A stretch of 21,322 nt of DNA from Deltaproteobacteria bacterium UBA2957 (GCA_002348535.1 DEBL01000028.1:1-21322), one strand, 5' to 3'. Counted from the stretch's first letter, positions 7,680-15,565 are shown. Program-made: numbers and translations. The notes: generated by a model from the sequence alone, not told the origin.

Positions 7680-8677
7680 GCCAACAGTCGACGACGAACC
7701 GGGTTTTGGTGGTGGGTGCGGGCGCTCCGCTGGGCGAGGCCTTGGTTCGCAGGTTGCTGGCGGATCCTGCGGTGGGTCACGTGGTTGCTGCGACGGGGTA
7801 TCCGGCGGACACTTTTCCCATTGAAGCCCCTGACAAGTTGACGGTCTGCAGCGTCGATATCACACGAAATCGGCAGCTTCATCACCTGTTGTTTGATACC
7901 GCTAAACACCTTCGGATTACCACCGTAGTCCACACTGCGATGCACCTTTCCGCTACCGATGAGGGCCCGCGTGTGCATGCCTACAATGTGGAGTCGGTGC
8001 GAAACCTGATGGACCACTGCGAACGGCACCCGACCATCAACCGCCTGGTTTTACGGAGTGCGTCCGCCGTGTACCAGGTGCAACGCGATCTTCCGGTCTT
8101 GATTGGTGAGGAGCATCCGTTGAACATGGCGGGCAGCGCCCCGCAATGGGTGCGCGACCGCATTGAGGCGGATGTATCGGCCTGTACGCGCATGGGCATG
8201 GGACGCCTGCGAATCACCGTGCTTCGGATGGCGGAGGTCTTGGCCACAGGAACGGGCTCGCAGTTGTTCGACTACCTCGAAAGCCCCGTCTGCTTTCAGC
8301 CCGCTGGCTTCGACCCCATGATCAATGTTCTCACGATCGATGATGCGGTCGAGGCAATGTCGCGATCGATCCACTGTGCCGAACAAGGTGTCTTCAACAT
8401 CCCCGGCGCAGATACGCTGCCGCTGAGCGAGGTAATTTTACAGTGGGGTCGGCTTGGGCTGCCAGCGATTGACTCGGTTCTCACACCCCTGTACCGCCTC
8501 CGACGTCGCCTGACTGGGCATGATTTCCGCTACGGAATGAACCGGAGATGGTTTATTTACTCGGGTGTTCTGGACGGACGGCGAGCCCGAGAAGCCCTCG
8601 GATATTTGCCTTCGCACCCGATCGACTGGCCCGTCCCCAACATACCTGCTTCCAGAGAGGCGCCCCCCGTCATATGA
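7676..8677 (+). CDS. NAD(P)-dependent epimerase/SDR-like protein lacking the YxxxK pair
   Basis: A 333-residue extended-SDR protein. The Rossmann loop GAGAPLG (14-20), the DITR segment after strand 3 (61-64), VVHTAMH (84-90) and LRSASAVY (126-133) are in the right order for a UDP-sugar epimerase-like fold. Where active members have Tyr-x-x-x-Lys, for example in YSRDKAE, this protein reads WVRDRIE: Trp158 and Arg162. Both proton-relay residues are therefore replaced, so classical SDR catalysis is unlikely and a nucleotide-sensing or structural role is possible. The GTG start lies inside the acyltransferase stop (GTGA), so the two are translationally coupled. In my recollection acyltransferase-SDR pairs of this kind recur in Myxococcota and Actinobacteria. 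Confidence 0.8.
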   Translation: MSQQSTTNRVLVVGAGAPLGEALVRRLLADPAVGHVVAATGYPADTFPIEAPDKLTVCSVDITRNRQLHHLLFDTAKHLRITTVVHTAMHLSATDEGPRVHAYNVESVRNLMDHCERHPTINRLVLRSASAVYQVQRDLPVLIGEEHPLNMAGSAPQWVRDRIEADVSACTRMGMGRLRITVLRMAEVLATGTGSQLFDYLESPVCFQPAGFDPMINVLTIDDAVEAMSRSIHCAEQGVFNIPGADTLPLSEVILQWGRLGLPAIDSVLTPLYRLRRRLTGHDFRYGMNRRWFIYSGVLDGRRAREALGYLPSHPIDWPVPNIPASREAPPVI

Positions 8678-8678
8678 T
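8673..8678 (+). promoter_or_regulatory. Possible -10 element for trkA
   Basis: TATGAT, one mismatch from the consensus TATAAT, lies at the end of the SDR gene about 46 bases before the trkA ATG. No convincing -35 hexamer is seen 17 bases upstream, so this is a weak call. An alternative is that trkA is read through from the SDR gene. Confidence 0.25.
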
Positions 8679-8723
8679 GGGGCATCTTCTAACGAACGAC
8701 TCAAACTGCTAAGGGTACTTGGG

Positions 8724-10082
8724 ATGAATGTTGTCATCATCGGAATGGGTGGAGTTGGCTTCCATGTGGCCAAAACCCTTGCTCGTGGTGGTCATGAGGT
8801 TCTTGCCGTCGATCTCGACCCTCGACGCATCAGCCATACAGCGGAGCGCCTCGATGTGGCTACACTGCGTGGATATGGAGCCAACCCGCGCACCTTGGCC
8901 CTTGCCGGCGTCGATAAAGCCGATTTGGTGGTCTGCTCGACCAACTCAGACGAGGTAAATCTGATCGCTGCGCTCGCGTCGAAGCAACTCGGGGCAACCC
9001 GCACAGTCGCACGACTGCAAAGCGGTGAATACGAAGACACAGAGCCTGGAGAAGATGAAGAGGGACTCCACTACGGGATGTTCGGCATCGACATGGTGGT
9101 GAACTCACACATCCTCGCCGCAGACGAAATGTTCGACATCGCACGGTCTCACGGAGCGCTCGATGTGCACATGTTCGCCAACAACCGAGTGGAGCTTGCC
9201 GAGGTTGAGTTGCCCAAAGACTCCGCCGTCTTGGGCGTTCCACTCAAGGACCTGCGCTTGCCTGAACAGACTCGTGTCGGCGCGGTCATCCGTGATGGCC
9301 GCCTGTTCATGCCCCGGGGCCGGGACGCACTCGAGTCGGGAGACCGTGTCTATCTATTCGGACAAACCGGTCGGATGAACGCAATCGAGGACCTCTTCGT
9401 TCACGGGAACTCCGCGCAGCGGGTCGTCATCTACGGCGGAAACGTCATCGGAGAGCACCTGTCTCGACAGTTGGCAAAGGTTGGCGTTGAGGTGCTCGTG
9501 ATTGAGCCGGACCGCGACCGCGCCCAACGTCTCGCAAAAACACTCGTTCGCGGTAACGTCGTTCACGGCGACTGCACGGATATCGATAAACTGAGAGAAG
9601 AAGCCGTTGGCCGCGCAGATTTGTACTTTGCAGTGACCGAAGATGACGAAAACAACATGATGAGCGCGCTGTTGGCGAAGCGATTGGGCACACCGCGCGT
9701 GTGCTCCGTCGTCCACCGACCCGCCTACATCGCCATCTACCGTGAGCTCGGTCTCGACATGGCCATATCACCCCGACAAGTCGCGGCCGATCACATTCTC
9801 CGCTACTCAAATCCCGCTCAAATTGAATCCGTAATCCACCTCGGTGAGGGCGACGCTGAAGTCTTGGAGGTTGTCGCTGCGCTCGAGAGCCCCATTACAG
9901 AGGCACCGCTGCGGAACCTCACAATGCCCGAAGGCGTCACCATTGGCGGAATCATCGGCAGTGACGGCGTCCAAATCGCCAACGGCGATACTCATGTCGA
10001 ACCGGGCGATACAGTGATCGTCATGGCAATGTCCAAACGACGGAAGTCGGTCACCAAACTGTTCAAACGAGGACTGTTTTGA
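8724..10082 (+). CDS. trkA: Trk potassium transporter regulatory subunit TrkA
   Basis: A 452-residue cytosolic ring protein that binds NAD(H) or other nucleotides and gates the TrkH channel. It contains two RCK units. The first Rossmann loop is GMGGVG (7-12), with an acidic residue at the end of strand 2 (AVDLD). The second loop is GGNVIG (238-243), with VLVIEPDRDRA after it. Each is followed by a TrkA-C domain, ending in EPGDTVIVMA. The length matches the usual ~458. The ATG at 8724 is chosen because the Rossmann fold begins immediately (MNVVIIGMGG) and AAGGG lies about nine bases before it; the longer frame from 8565 overlaps the SDR gene. An acidic insertion, EDTEPGEDEE (104-113), sits in the first domain before GMFGIDMVV. 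It overlaps trkH by TTGA. Confidence 0.93.
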   Translation: MNVVIIGMGGVGFHVAKTLARGGHEVLAVDLDPRRISHTAERLDVATLRGYGANPRTLALAGVDKADLVVCSTNSDEVNLIAALASKQLGATRTVARLQSGEYEDTEPGEDEEGLHYGMFGIDMVVNSHILAADEMFDIARSHGALDVHMFANNRVELAEVELPKDSAVLGVPLKDLRLPEQTRVGAVIRDGRLFMPRGRDALESGDRVYLFGQTGRMNAIEDLFVHGNSAQRVVIYGGNVIGEHLSRQLAKVGVEVLVIEPDRDRAQRLAKTLVRGNVVHGDCTDIDKLREEAVGRADLYFAVTEDDENNMMSALLAKRLGTPRVCSVVHRPAYIAIYRELGLDMAISPRQVAADHILRYSNPAQIESVIHLGEGDAEVLEVVAALESPITEAPLRNLTMPEGVTIGGIIGSDGVQIANGDTHVEPGDTVIVMAMSKRRKSVTKLFKRGLF

Positions 10083-11587
10083 CCGACAACGACCCGGCTC
10101 ACAAGTACTCGCTGATTCGGATGACGGCACGCCCCCTTGGGCTCCTGCTGTTGGTGCTTTCAGCCAGTATAGCGGCGTGCGGGGCGTTGGGATTTCTCGC
10201 CGATCCGGCGCTTGGGTGGGACCCGGAGGAAACGGCTCAAGACTTTGAGCACATGCTCCGTGCGGCGTTCATCACAGCCATTGCAGCCATCCCATTCCTG
10301 TTGGCGAGTTGGCGAGTTCCCGTCCGCTTGGGTCGTCGAGAAGCCCTGTTCGTCGTCTCGACAATCTGGATCGCGATGGGTCTATTCGGATCGGTTCCCT
10401 ATGTAATGGGCGCGAACATGGACTTCGCTGATGCGCTGTTTGAGGCGTTCTCCGGGCTCACGACAACAGGCGCAACCATTCTGGATGACATTGAAGGGCG
10501 CCTGTCTGCGCCGCTGCACATGTGGCGTATGGCCACTCATTGGCTGGGTGGGCTTGGCATTGTGGTCCTGTTCGTGGCGCTCATGCCGGGGTGGGGAGTC
10601 GGCAGCAAACGGCTCTTCCAATCAGAGGCTGCAGGGCCGCAGACCGGCGGCATCAGCCCTCGAATTCGAGACACCGCTAAGACCCTGTTGCTGATTTACT
10701 GCTCGATTACCGTGGTCCTTATCGGGGCTCTTTGGGCAGCTGAAATGCCGCTATTCGACGCGGTAACCCACTCATTTTCAACCATCGCGACTGGTGGATT
10801 CTCCATCAAGAACGGCAGCGTTGGCGAGTACAACAATCTCGCCATCGAGCTCACGATTTTGGCGGGCATGCTGCTGGCCGGAACGAATTTCGCCCTGTTT
10901 CACCGATTCAAAACCGAGGGATATGGAGTCTTCTGGCGAACCCCAGAGTTTCGCGTCTATGTGTTGCTGGTGGCCGGCGCGACCTTGCTGATCACCTCCG
11001 ACATGCTCATCAACGCAACCCATGGGCTCGGAGATGCTCTACGCTACTCGTCCTTTCAGGTGGTCGCCATCATGACCGGAACGGGCTTCGGAACCGCAGA
11101 CTATGAGCAGTGGTCTACCCTCAGTCGCAGCCTCCTGTTGATGCTGTACTTCTGCGGAGGCATGGCCGGTTCAACGACCGGAAGCATGAAGCTCATCCGA
11201 ATCATGATCATCGTGAAGGTCGTGCTGCACGAGATCCGACTTGGTTTCCGACCCACGCTGGTGGCGCCAATTCGGCTGGGCGGGTCCACCGTCGCAGAGA
11301 CTGTGGTTCGAGGAACCTTGGCCTACGCACTGATCTTTGTTGCCACTGTGGTGATCGGCGCAATGGCCGTGGCCGCACTGGACCCGGTCGATTTGACCAC
11401 AGCGTTGATGGCATCGCTTGCCTGCGTTGCCAATGTGGGACCGGGGCTCGGTGCAGTGGGGCCGACCGACAACTATGGATTCTTTTCGGATGGATCCAAA
11501 GTCATCCTAAGCTTCTGCATGCTCCTGGGGCGCTTGGAGTTCTTCAGCTTACTCAGCTTGTTCGTGCCTTCCTTTTGGCGACGGTAG
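10079..11587 (+). CDS. trkH: Trk potassium transporter channel subunit TrkH
   Basis: A 502-residue inner-membrane K+ uptake channel. All four pore loops with their filter glycines are visible: TTTGAT (128-133), TIATGGFS (235-242), TGTGFGT (333-339) and ANVGPG (451-456). The conserved GRLEFF segment after the fourth repeat (about 484-489) supplies the Arg that faces the pore in TrkH/KtrB proteins. About ten membrane helices plus four pore helices are present. The TTG at 10079 forms a TTGA overlap with trkA and has GAGG about six bases upstream, so it is preferred over the ATG 14 codons later. The pair encodes a complete uptake system, driven by membrane potential and gated by TrkA. Confidence 0.93.
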   Translation: MTDNDPAHKYSLIRMTARPLGLLLLVLSASIAACGALGFLADPALGWDPEETAQDFEHMLRAAFITAIAAIPFLLASWRVPVRLGRREALFVVSTIWIAMGLFGSVPYVMGANMDFADALFEAFSGLTTTGATILDDIEGRLSAPLHMWRMATHWLGGLGIVVLFVALMPGWGVGSKRLFQSEAAGPQTGGISPRIRDTAKTLLLIYCSITVVLIGALWAAEMPLFDAVTHSFSTIATGGFSIKNGSVGEYNNLAIELTILAGMLLAGTNFALFHRFKTEGYGVFWRTPEFRVYVLLVAGATLLITSDMLINATHGLGDALRYSSFQVVAIMTGTGFGTADYEQWSTLSRSLLLMLYFCGGMAGSTTGSMKLIRIMIIVKVVLHEIRLGFRPTLVAPIRLGGSTVAETVVRGTLAYALIFVATVVIGAMAVAALDPVDLTTALMASLACVANVGPGLGAVGPTDNYGFFSDGSKVILSFCMLLGRLEFFSLLSLFVPSFWRR

Positions 11588-11687
11588 CGATTGGTTAGTA
11601 CCCCAAGACTGACCACTGGCTTGACGGGCTTGTCTCGACTCGAGCGGTCCCACATCGAAATCACGCACCAATTCACCGAACACGCTC

Positions 11688-12362
11688 ATGTCATCGCCTC
11701 CACGACTCCCACCCAGACCGAAAGCTGCCTCGCTGTTTATGGCTGCACCAGTGGTGTTCCTTGGGGGGCTGGGACTAGCTGTGGCCATCCTGTTTATACT
11801 GACGCGGTTTGGCGACGCGACCGCCCAAGGTGAATCGGTCACCATCCAGTTTAGTGGTTCATGCACCGATGAGGCTCGTCCATTGCTGGAGCGACGAGCA
11901 GCCCAAATTGGCATGCCAGCAGCGATGACGAACTCCACGATGGAGACCACGCTACCGGACATGGAAAATGCCCGTGTATTGGTCTCTGCTCTCTTGGTGC
12001 AAAAAGGAGAATTCGAGGTCCAAGACGACGCCTCGAAGCTTGTGTTTACCAATGCTCACATTGACGAAGTCGCCATCGACCTCGACGAGGCGGGCATGCC
12101 CGTGACATTCATCAAACTCAATGCTTCGGCCCGATCGCTCCTGCGGGAGATGGAGGATTCCGTCACATTGGTGCCGCTGGTCGACGGCTCCACCTTCGAG
12201 AAAACCACCGCCGCAGACCTCCGTGATGAAGCTGTCATCTCGCTCCATTCCGGCGTCGGCATGACAGCCGACCGAATGAAACGTGCAGCCGACCTTGCCA
12301 TCATATTGGAACACGGGCCCCTGCCGTGCACGCTCAGCGTCGAACGCGTCACATCTCGTTGA
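11688..12362 (+). CDS. Single-helix membrane protein with a SecD P1-like periplasmic domain
   Basis: A 224-residue protein: a short Pro/Arg-rich N-terminus, one transmembrane helix (about 18-42), then a periplasmic domain. That domain matches, by memory alignment, the first periplasmic (P1) region of SecD. LERRAAQIGMP corresponds to the LRNRVNQLGV helix, TLPDMENARVLVSALL to the LPG-x-x-x-ARAKEIL helix, GEFEV to the LEFRLV strand, and LVFTNAHIDEV with its following strand to the VILTGDHITDS region. The six-helix RND membrane part of SecD is absent, and there is no SecF next to it. It could sit at the translocon or be an independent periplasmic adaptor. It lies 100 bases after trkH on the same strand; no clear ribosome site is seen at the ATG. 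Confidence 0.65.
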   Translation: MSSPPRLPPRPKAASLFMAAPVVFLGGLGLAVAILFILTRFGDATAQGESVTIQFSGSCTDEARPLLERRAAQIGMPAAMTNSTMETTLPDMENARVLVSALLVQKGEFEVQDDASKLVFTNAHIDEVAIDLDEAGMPVTFIKLNASARSLLREMEDSVTLVPLVDGSTFEKTTAADLRDEAVISLHSGVGMTADRMKRAADLAIILEHGPLPCTLSVERVTSR

Positions 12363-12375
12363 ACCCTTGGGGCTC

Positions 12376-12522
12376 TCAAGATTTTAACTGCCGCATCCGA
12401 TTCAACACTTGTCCACCGAGGAGGTGCGGCGTCGTGCCCTCGATCGCATAAAGATTCAATGCTGAAACCAACAAACACAACGGTCCGCCGATGGTCGTAG
12501 CGCCACAATTAGCCGCGGTCAT
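12376..12522 (-). CDS. Possible 48-residue small hydrophobic protein
   Basis: An ATG-to-TGA frame of 49 codons fills the gap between the SecD-like gene and the AgmX-domain gene on the opposite strand. The product has one hydrophobic stretch (about residues 11-27, IGGPLCLLVSALNLYAI) and a basic C-terminus ending NRMRQLKS. No ribosome-binding site is visible, and a frame of this length can occur by chance. It is recorded because it occupies almost the whole non-coding gap. Confidence 0.25.
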   Translation of the reverse strand: MTAANCGATTIGGPLCLLVSALNLYAIEGTTPHLLGGQVLNRMRQLKS

Positions 12523-12544
12523 TTGACTTGCGTACAGCGATTAG

Positions 12545-12564
12545 CGAAAAAAAACGAAAAAAAA
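12545..12564. repeat. Two CG-A8 units, phased ten bases apart
   Basis: The ten-base unit CG followed by eight A occurs twice in direct succession just before the preferred start of the AgmX-domain gene. A-tracts spaced by one helical turn bend DNA, and it is the most A-rich spot in a GC-rich window. It may be part of the promoter. Confidence 0.5.
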
Positions 12565-12579
12565 CGCCCTGCACCCCTA

Positions 12580-13023
12580 ATGGTGCGAATCGGCCGATCC
12601 GTTTATTTGTTTATGACCCCTGCAAACACCATCACGACAGCCCTCATCGTCCTCATCGCGGGATTTGGAACCGCCGCGGAAGCAGGCACTCCTGCCCTCT
12701 CGGAGGCCATCCCCGCCTACAGCCGCGACGCCAACGGCATCGCCATGGCAGTCACCGAGTTGTTGCCAAGCATCGACAACTGCGTCGCTGCCCACGAGGC
12801 ACTCGGTGGCGCCCCTGAGGTGCAGTTTGACATCCAGTTTCAGGTCAATCAGAACGGCGCGGTGAACGGACTAAACATCAAGAGCGCACAGGCACACAAC
12901 ACAGGTGTCGACTCATGCATTGAAGGAACGTTGAGCGCCATGCGCTTTGCGCCCGGCGCCCTTGAAATCCCGGTGCAGCTGCCGCTGACCGCGGCCGCAC
13001 GAACCGAATCGACGATGCGGTAG
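12580..13023 (+). CDS. Secreted protein with AgmX/PglI (TonB-like) C-terminal domain
   Basis: About 147 residues from the ATG at 12580: a signal peptide (basic MVRIGRSVYLF, then a hydrophobic core ending AEA before GTPA) and one domain of about 90 residues. The domain has LPSIDNCVAAHEAL, FDIQFQVNQNGAVNGL, then a second Cys in GVDSCIEGTL, MRFAPG and IPVQLPL. This is the pattern of the AgmX/PglI C-terminal domain common in Myxococcota: Cys near the first helix, G-x-V strand turn, Cys-v-x-x-x-l helix, and F-x-P-G. The AgmX name comes from a Myxococcus gliding-motility protein. The usual N-terminal FHA or Pro-rich parts are missing. Starts at TTG 12523 and ATG 12613 are also possible; 12580 gives the best signal peptide. 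No ribosome site is clear. Confidence 0.7.
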   Translation: MVRIGRSVYLFMTPANTITTALIVLIAGFGTAAEAGTPALSEAIPAYSRDANGIAMAVTELLPSIDNCVAAHEALGGAPEVQFDIQFQVNQNGAVNGLNIKSAQAHNTGVDSCIEGTLSAMRFAPGALEIPVQLPLTAAARTESTMR

Positions 13024-13038
13024 ACGGTCTCGCCTTCG

Positions 13039-13767
13039 CTACTGCGGAGGCGGTCCACCAGCGGGCGGCGCACCTTCACCACCCGGTGGAGGTCCTCCAG
13101 CGGGCCCGCCCCCGGGCGCTCCCGGTAGGCTCGAGAAGTCAATCACGAGCCCCGTTTGGTTCTTACCGGCAGTGATCTTGCCTTGATTGTGCAAGACAGT
13201 GAACTTCTCGCCGCGCGACGGTTGCCCATTGCCGTCTCGATCATCGAGCACTTCGAGGACAACCTTGCCGCGGTAGCGAGGAACTGCCATGGTAAACGGT
13301 CCAGCAGCCGTCTCGAAAGCAGGGGGTTGAAAGCCGGATTCATCGGCCGGCTCTACCGCCTTGCCAGACTCCGTGTCACCGTCAGTGGGCTGCACAAACG
13401 GCGCCACCTTCACCAACATGTTTCCTGAACAATCCGTACACTTGATCTCACCCGAAAACAAGACGTGGTCGCTCGCCTTGATCGCGGCCTGGGCCTGCGC
13501 ACTGGAGGGCTGGTCACCCTCGGGTGGTGCGGGATCATCCGACGGCATCTGCGTCACAACATAGGTGCCCGAAGAGGACGAAGGGTCAGCCTCTGGTGGA
13601 CTCTGAACGGGCTGCGCTCCGTCTGCACCCGCTCCAGCCGGTGGAGGTGGGGCACCGCCCGCACCCGGTTGTGGCCCATTTGCGGGCCCACCCTGTGTTC
13701 CACCATCGGGTGGAGTGGGGCAGCCAAGCAAGGCAAGTGTGAGACTGATTGAGGGAATAAAGCGCAT
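13039..13767 (-). CDS. Pro/Gly-rich lipoprotein with CxxC and Ca-binding-like loop
   Basis: A 242-residue lipoprotein with signal MRFIPSISLTLALLG and lipid-modified Cys16, and Pro at +2. Residues about 18-95 are a disordered Gly/Pro/Ala linker. The core (about 98-210) begins with FSGEIKCTDCSGNMLVKV, a CxxC that could bind metal or form a disulfide. It ends with a beta-rich segment, RGKVVLEVLDDRDGNGQPSRGE, whose Asp-Asp-x-Asp-x-Asn-Gly resembles a calcium-binding turn found in carboxypeptidase-regulatory-like domains. The C-terminus is again Gly/Pro-rich. GGAG lies five bases before the ATG. It is convergent to the AgmX-domain gene with only 15 bases between, and follows the SUMF1 gene pair on the same strand. 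Role unknown, probably an outer-membrane surface protein. Confidence 0.75.
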   Translation of the reverse strand: MRFIPSISLTLALLGCPTPPDGGTQGGPANGPQPGAGGAPPPPAGAGADGAQPVQSPPEADPSSSSGTYVVTQMPSDDPAPPEGDQPSSAQAQAAIKASDHVLFSGEIKCTDCSGNMLVKVAPFVQPTDGDTESGKAVEPADESGFQPPAFETAAGPFTMAVPRYRGKVVLEVLDDRDGNGQPSRGEKFTVLHNQGKITAGKNQTGLVIDFSSLPGAPGGGPAGGPPPGGEGAPPAGGPPPQ

Positions 13768-13785
13768 ACGATCTCCAATAGTGGT

Positions 13786-13802
13786 CGCGGGATGAACCCG
13801 CG
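13786..13802. repeat. Perfect 6-bp inverted repeat in the leader of the Pro/Gly-rich lipoprotein
   Basis: CGCGGG and CCCGCG are separated by five bases (ATGAA), about 20 bases before the lipoprotein ATG on the minus strand. As RNA it would form a very GC-rich hairpin. No U-run follows on either strand, so it is not a typical intrinsic terminator. A palindromic operator or a leader hairpin is possible. Confidence 0.45.
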
Positions 13803-13844
13803 TTCAATTCAATCTATTTCACCGGCCGCATTTCTGCATGCACA

Positions 13845-14819
13845 TCAACGCAGCATGTCCCTCGCACATCGAAAACCGGATGATTTTTTTCGAGTCTCAG
13901 GCGTAAACGCAGCCCATTCCCCACCGGGATTCGGTCGAAAATCGAAATAGTACGACCCACCGCGGACGGCCACCCGAAGAGCGGGGCCTGGCGCCGTCGC
14001 CGCAATCATTTCCCCCTCGGCACCAAACCCTTGATGACGTGCATTGGCCCAGTCATCAATTCGAGCATCTGCCGTAAACTCCCATGCATTTCCGAAGGCA
14101 TCTTCGAGACCGTTCGGACCTCGTCCAAGGGGAAAAGAGCCCACTGGAGCGGTCCCGCGATACCCGTCCGAGTCATCAAAGTTGGGGGCTTCCACGCGAC
14201 CGTGGTTTAGAAACTCATCTCGATAGCGGTCGCCCCATGGGTAAAGCCGAGCATCCGAAGCTGGACCGAGCGCCGCCAGTTGCCATTCCGCCTCCGTTGG
14301 GAGGCGTTTCTTGACCCAACGGCAATACGCAGCAGCATCGTGGTAGCTCACCATGACGACGGGGTGGTTCTTCAGGTCCTCCGGCACCGTCACGCTATCC
14401 CAGTTCCATTCCCCTTCGGCCCATTTCTCGGCCACATGAGGCAGCCGATAACCTGTCTCCGAAAGGAAATCGGCGTACGCCCCACGCGTCACCTCATGAC
14501 GGTCGATCTGGAAGCCAGCGACCCCAACTTTTCGGGGCATCAATCCGCGGCCGCCTTTGCTCACCCAAGGATCAGAACGTGTGGATTTGCGAAGAGGAGG
14601 CTGCTTTGCTTCCACCTTCCGCGGCAGTCGGCCGCCCTCGACGGGTGGGACCATGCGCGGGCCAAGTTGAACAATACCCGCCCGAACCGTCACCATGCCT
14701 CCAATCCCATCACCGGTCGACGCCAATGGACTTGTGCGGGCCCTGTCCTCCATCGTGGGCGGGGATTCAGGGGACGAGCCCCAACATCCAAGCGCGGCTA
14801 TCGCGAAGAATAGGCGCAT
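13845..14819 (-). CDS. SUMF1/FGE-fold lipoprotein, catalytic cysteines absent
   Basis: A 324-residue lipoprotein (MRLFFAIAALG then Cys12; Trp at +2). It has one formylglycine-generating-enzyme-type (FGE-sulfatase, PF03781) domain at about 42-320. Family marks are FQIDRHEVTRGAYADFL, HPVVMVSYHDAAAYC, RLPTEAEWQLAA, YPWGD, GLEDAFGNAWEFTAD, VRGGSYY and SSGFRCA. The first part of the domain carries a basic, Pro-rich insertion (about 52-98). In true FGE the RGGSY stretch continues with the two catalytic cysteines; here the equivalent residues are Phe292 and Asn297, so sulfatase maturation is not expected. Such domains also serve as surface-binding modules. Its start overlaps the preceding SUMF1 gene by 22 bases, so the two form an operon. 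Confidence 0.85.
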   Translation of the reverse strand: MRLFFAIAALGCWGSSPESPPTMEDRARTSPLASTGDGIGGMVTVRAGIVQLGPRMVPPVEGGRLPRKVEAKQPPLRKSTRSDPWVSKGGRGLMPRKVGVAGFQIDRHEVTRGAYADFLSETGYRLPHVAEKWAEGEWNWDSVTVPEDLKNHPVVMVSYHDAAAYCRWVKKRLPTEAEWQLAALGPASDARLYPWGDRYRDEFLNHGRVEAPNFDDSDGYRGTAPVGSFPLGRGPNGLEDAFGNAWEFTADARIDDWANARHQGFGAEGEMIAATAPGPALRVAVRGGSYYFDFRPNPGGEWAAFTPETRKKSSGFRCARDMLR

Positions 14820-15565
14820 CGAAATCCTGCCGTGTACCGAACGACCGAGGGGTCCGCCGGTTCACGGTGAGTGCACGTTGAATAGGAAGGAAGGTTCATA
14901 AAACTGCCGCCCCGAAGTGTCTTCCACATACCGCTGGACGGACCGCGAGGATTAGTGGTGGTTGCGGACTGATATGAATCGCGGTGGTACCAATCCGATG
15001 TCCACTCCCAAACATTTCCGACCATGTGCCGGAGGCCCAGTTGCGTGGGGTATTTGTCCTCTTCTACCGGCGCTGTGGCTACAGTCATGGCGTCGTTCGT
15101 GGTGTCCTTCAGCGACCAACGAACACCATCCCTCAGGCCCGTTCCCCACGGATACGGGCCCGGTGAGTTGAAACACGCGGCGTGTTCCCACTCCGCTTCG
15201 GTGGGTAAGCGTCCACCCCGCCACCGGCAATACGCATCGGCTTCAAACCATGTGACCGCAACAACCGGATGATCGTTCCGTCGCCCCGCACTTCTCAGGA
15301 GTCGGCCGCTTCCATTTGGGTGGTCGTCTCGCCACTGTAGGCCTTCGGTCGACCAAACCTCATCGTCAGCCCATGCCTTACGCACAAAAAACTCAAACTG
15401 ACCGGTGGAGACCTCGGTTCGGTCGATCGAAAATGCGTCCAATGTCACCTGCTGCACCGGTTGCTCATCGGGTGCACGCACGCTCCCTCTCTGCAGGGTT
15501 CCAGCCGGGATCGCGATCCGTTCGGACGGAGCAGCAGCGATCAAGAATAAGAATGCGGTGACCAT
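14798..15565 (-). CDS. Secreted SUMF1/FGE-fold protein, catalytic cysteines absent
   Basis: A 255-residue protein with a short Sec signal (MVTAFLFLIAAA, no lipobox Cys) and a single FGE-type domain filling the rest. Visible marks are IAIPAGTLQRGS, FSIDRTEVSTGQFEFF, HPVVAVTWFEADAYCRWRGG, RLPTEAEWEHAA, YPWG, MVGNVWEWTSDWY, LRGGSF and TAGFRCAYSSR. It is the most complete and compact of the three SUMF1-fold proteins here. At the positions of the FGE catalytic cysteines it has Asn224 and Ser229; a Cys at 231 is two residues off register. It is the first gene of the minus-strand pair and is divergent from the beta-propeller lipoprotein with only 37 bases between starts, so the promoters must share or overlap coding DNA. 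Confidence 0.85.
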   Translation of the reverse strand: MVTAFLFLIAAAPSERIAIPAGTLQRGSVRAPDEQPVQQVTLDAFSIDRTEVSTGQFEFFVRKAWADDEVWSTEGLQWRDDHPNGSGRLLRSAGRRNDHPVVAVTWFEADAYCRWRGGRLPTEAEWEHAACFNSPGPYPWGTGLRDGVRWSLKDTTNDAMTVATAPVEEDKYPTQLGLRHMVGNVWEWTSDWYHRDSYQSATTTNPRGPSSGMWKTLRGGSFMNLPSYSTCTHREPADPSVVRYTAGFRCAYSSR

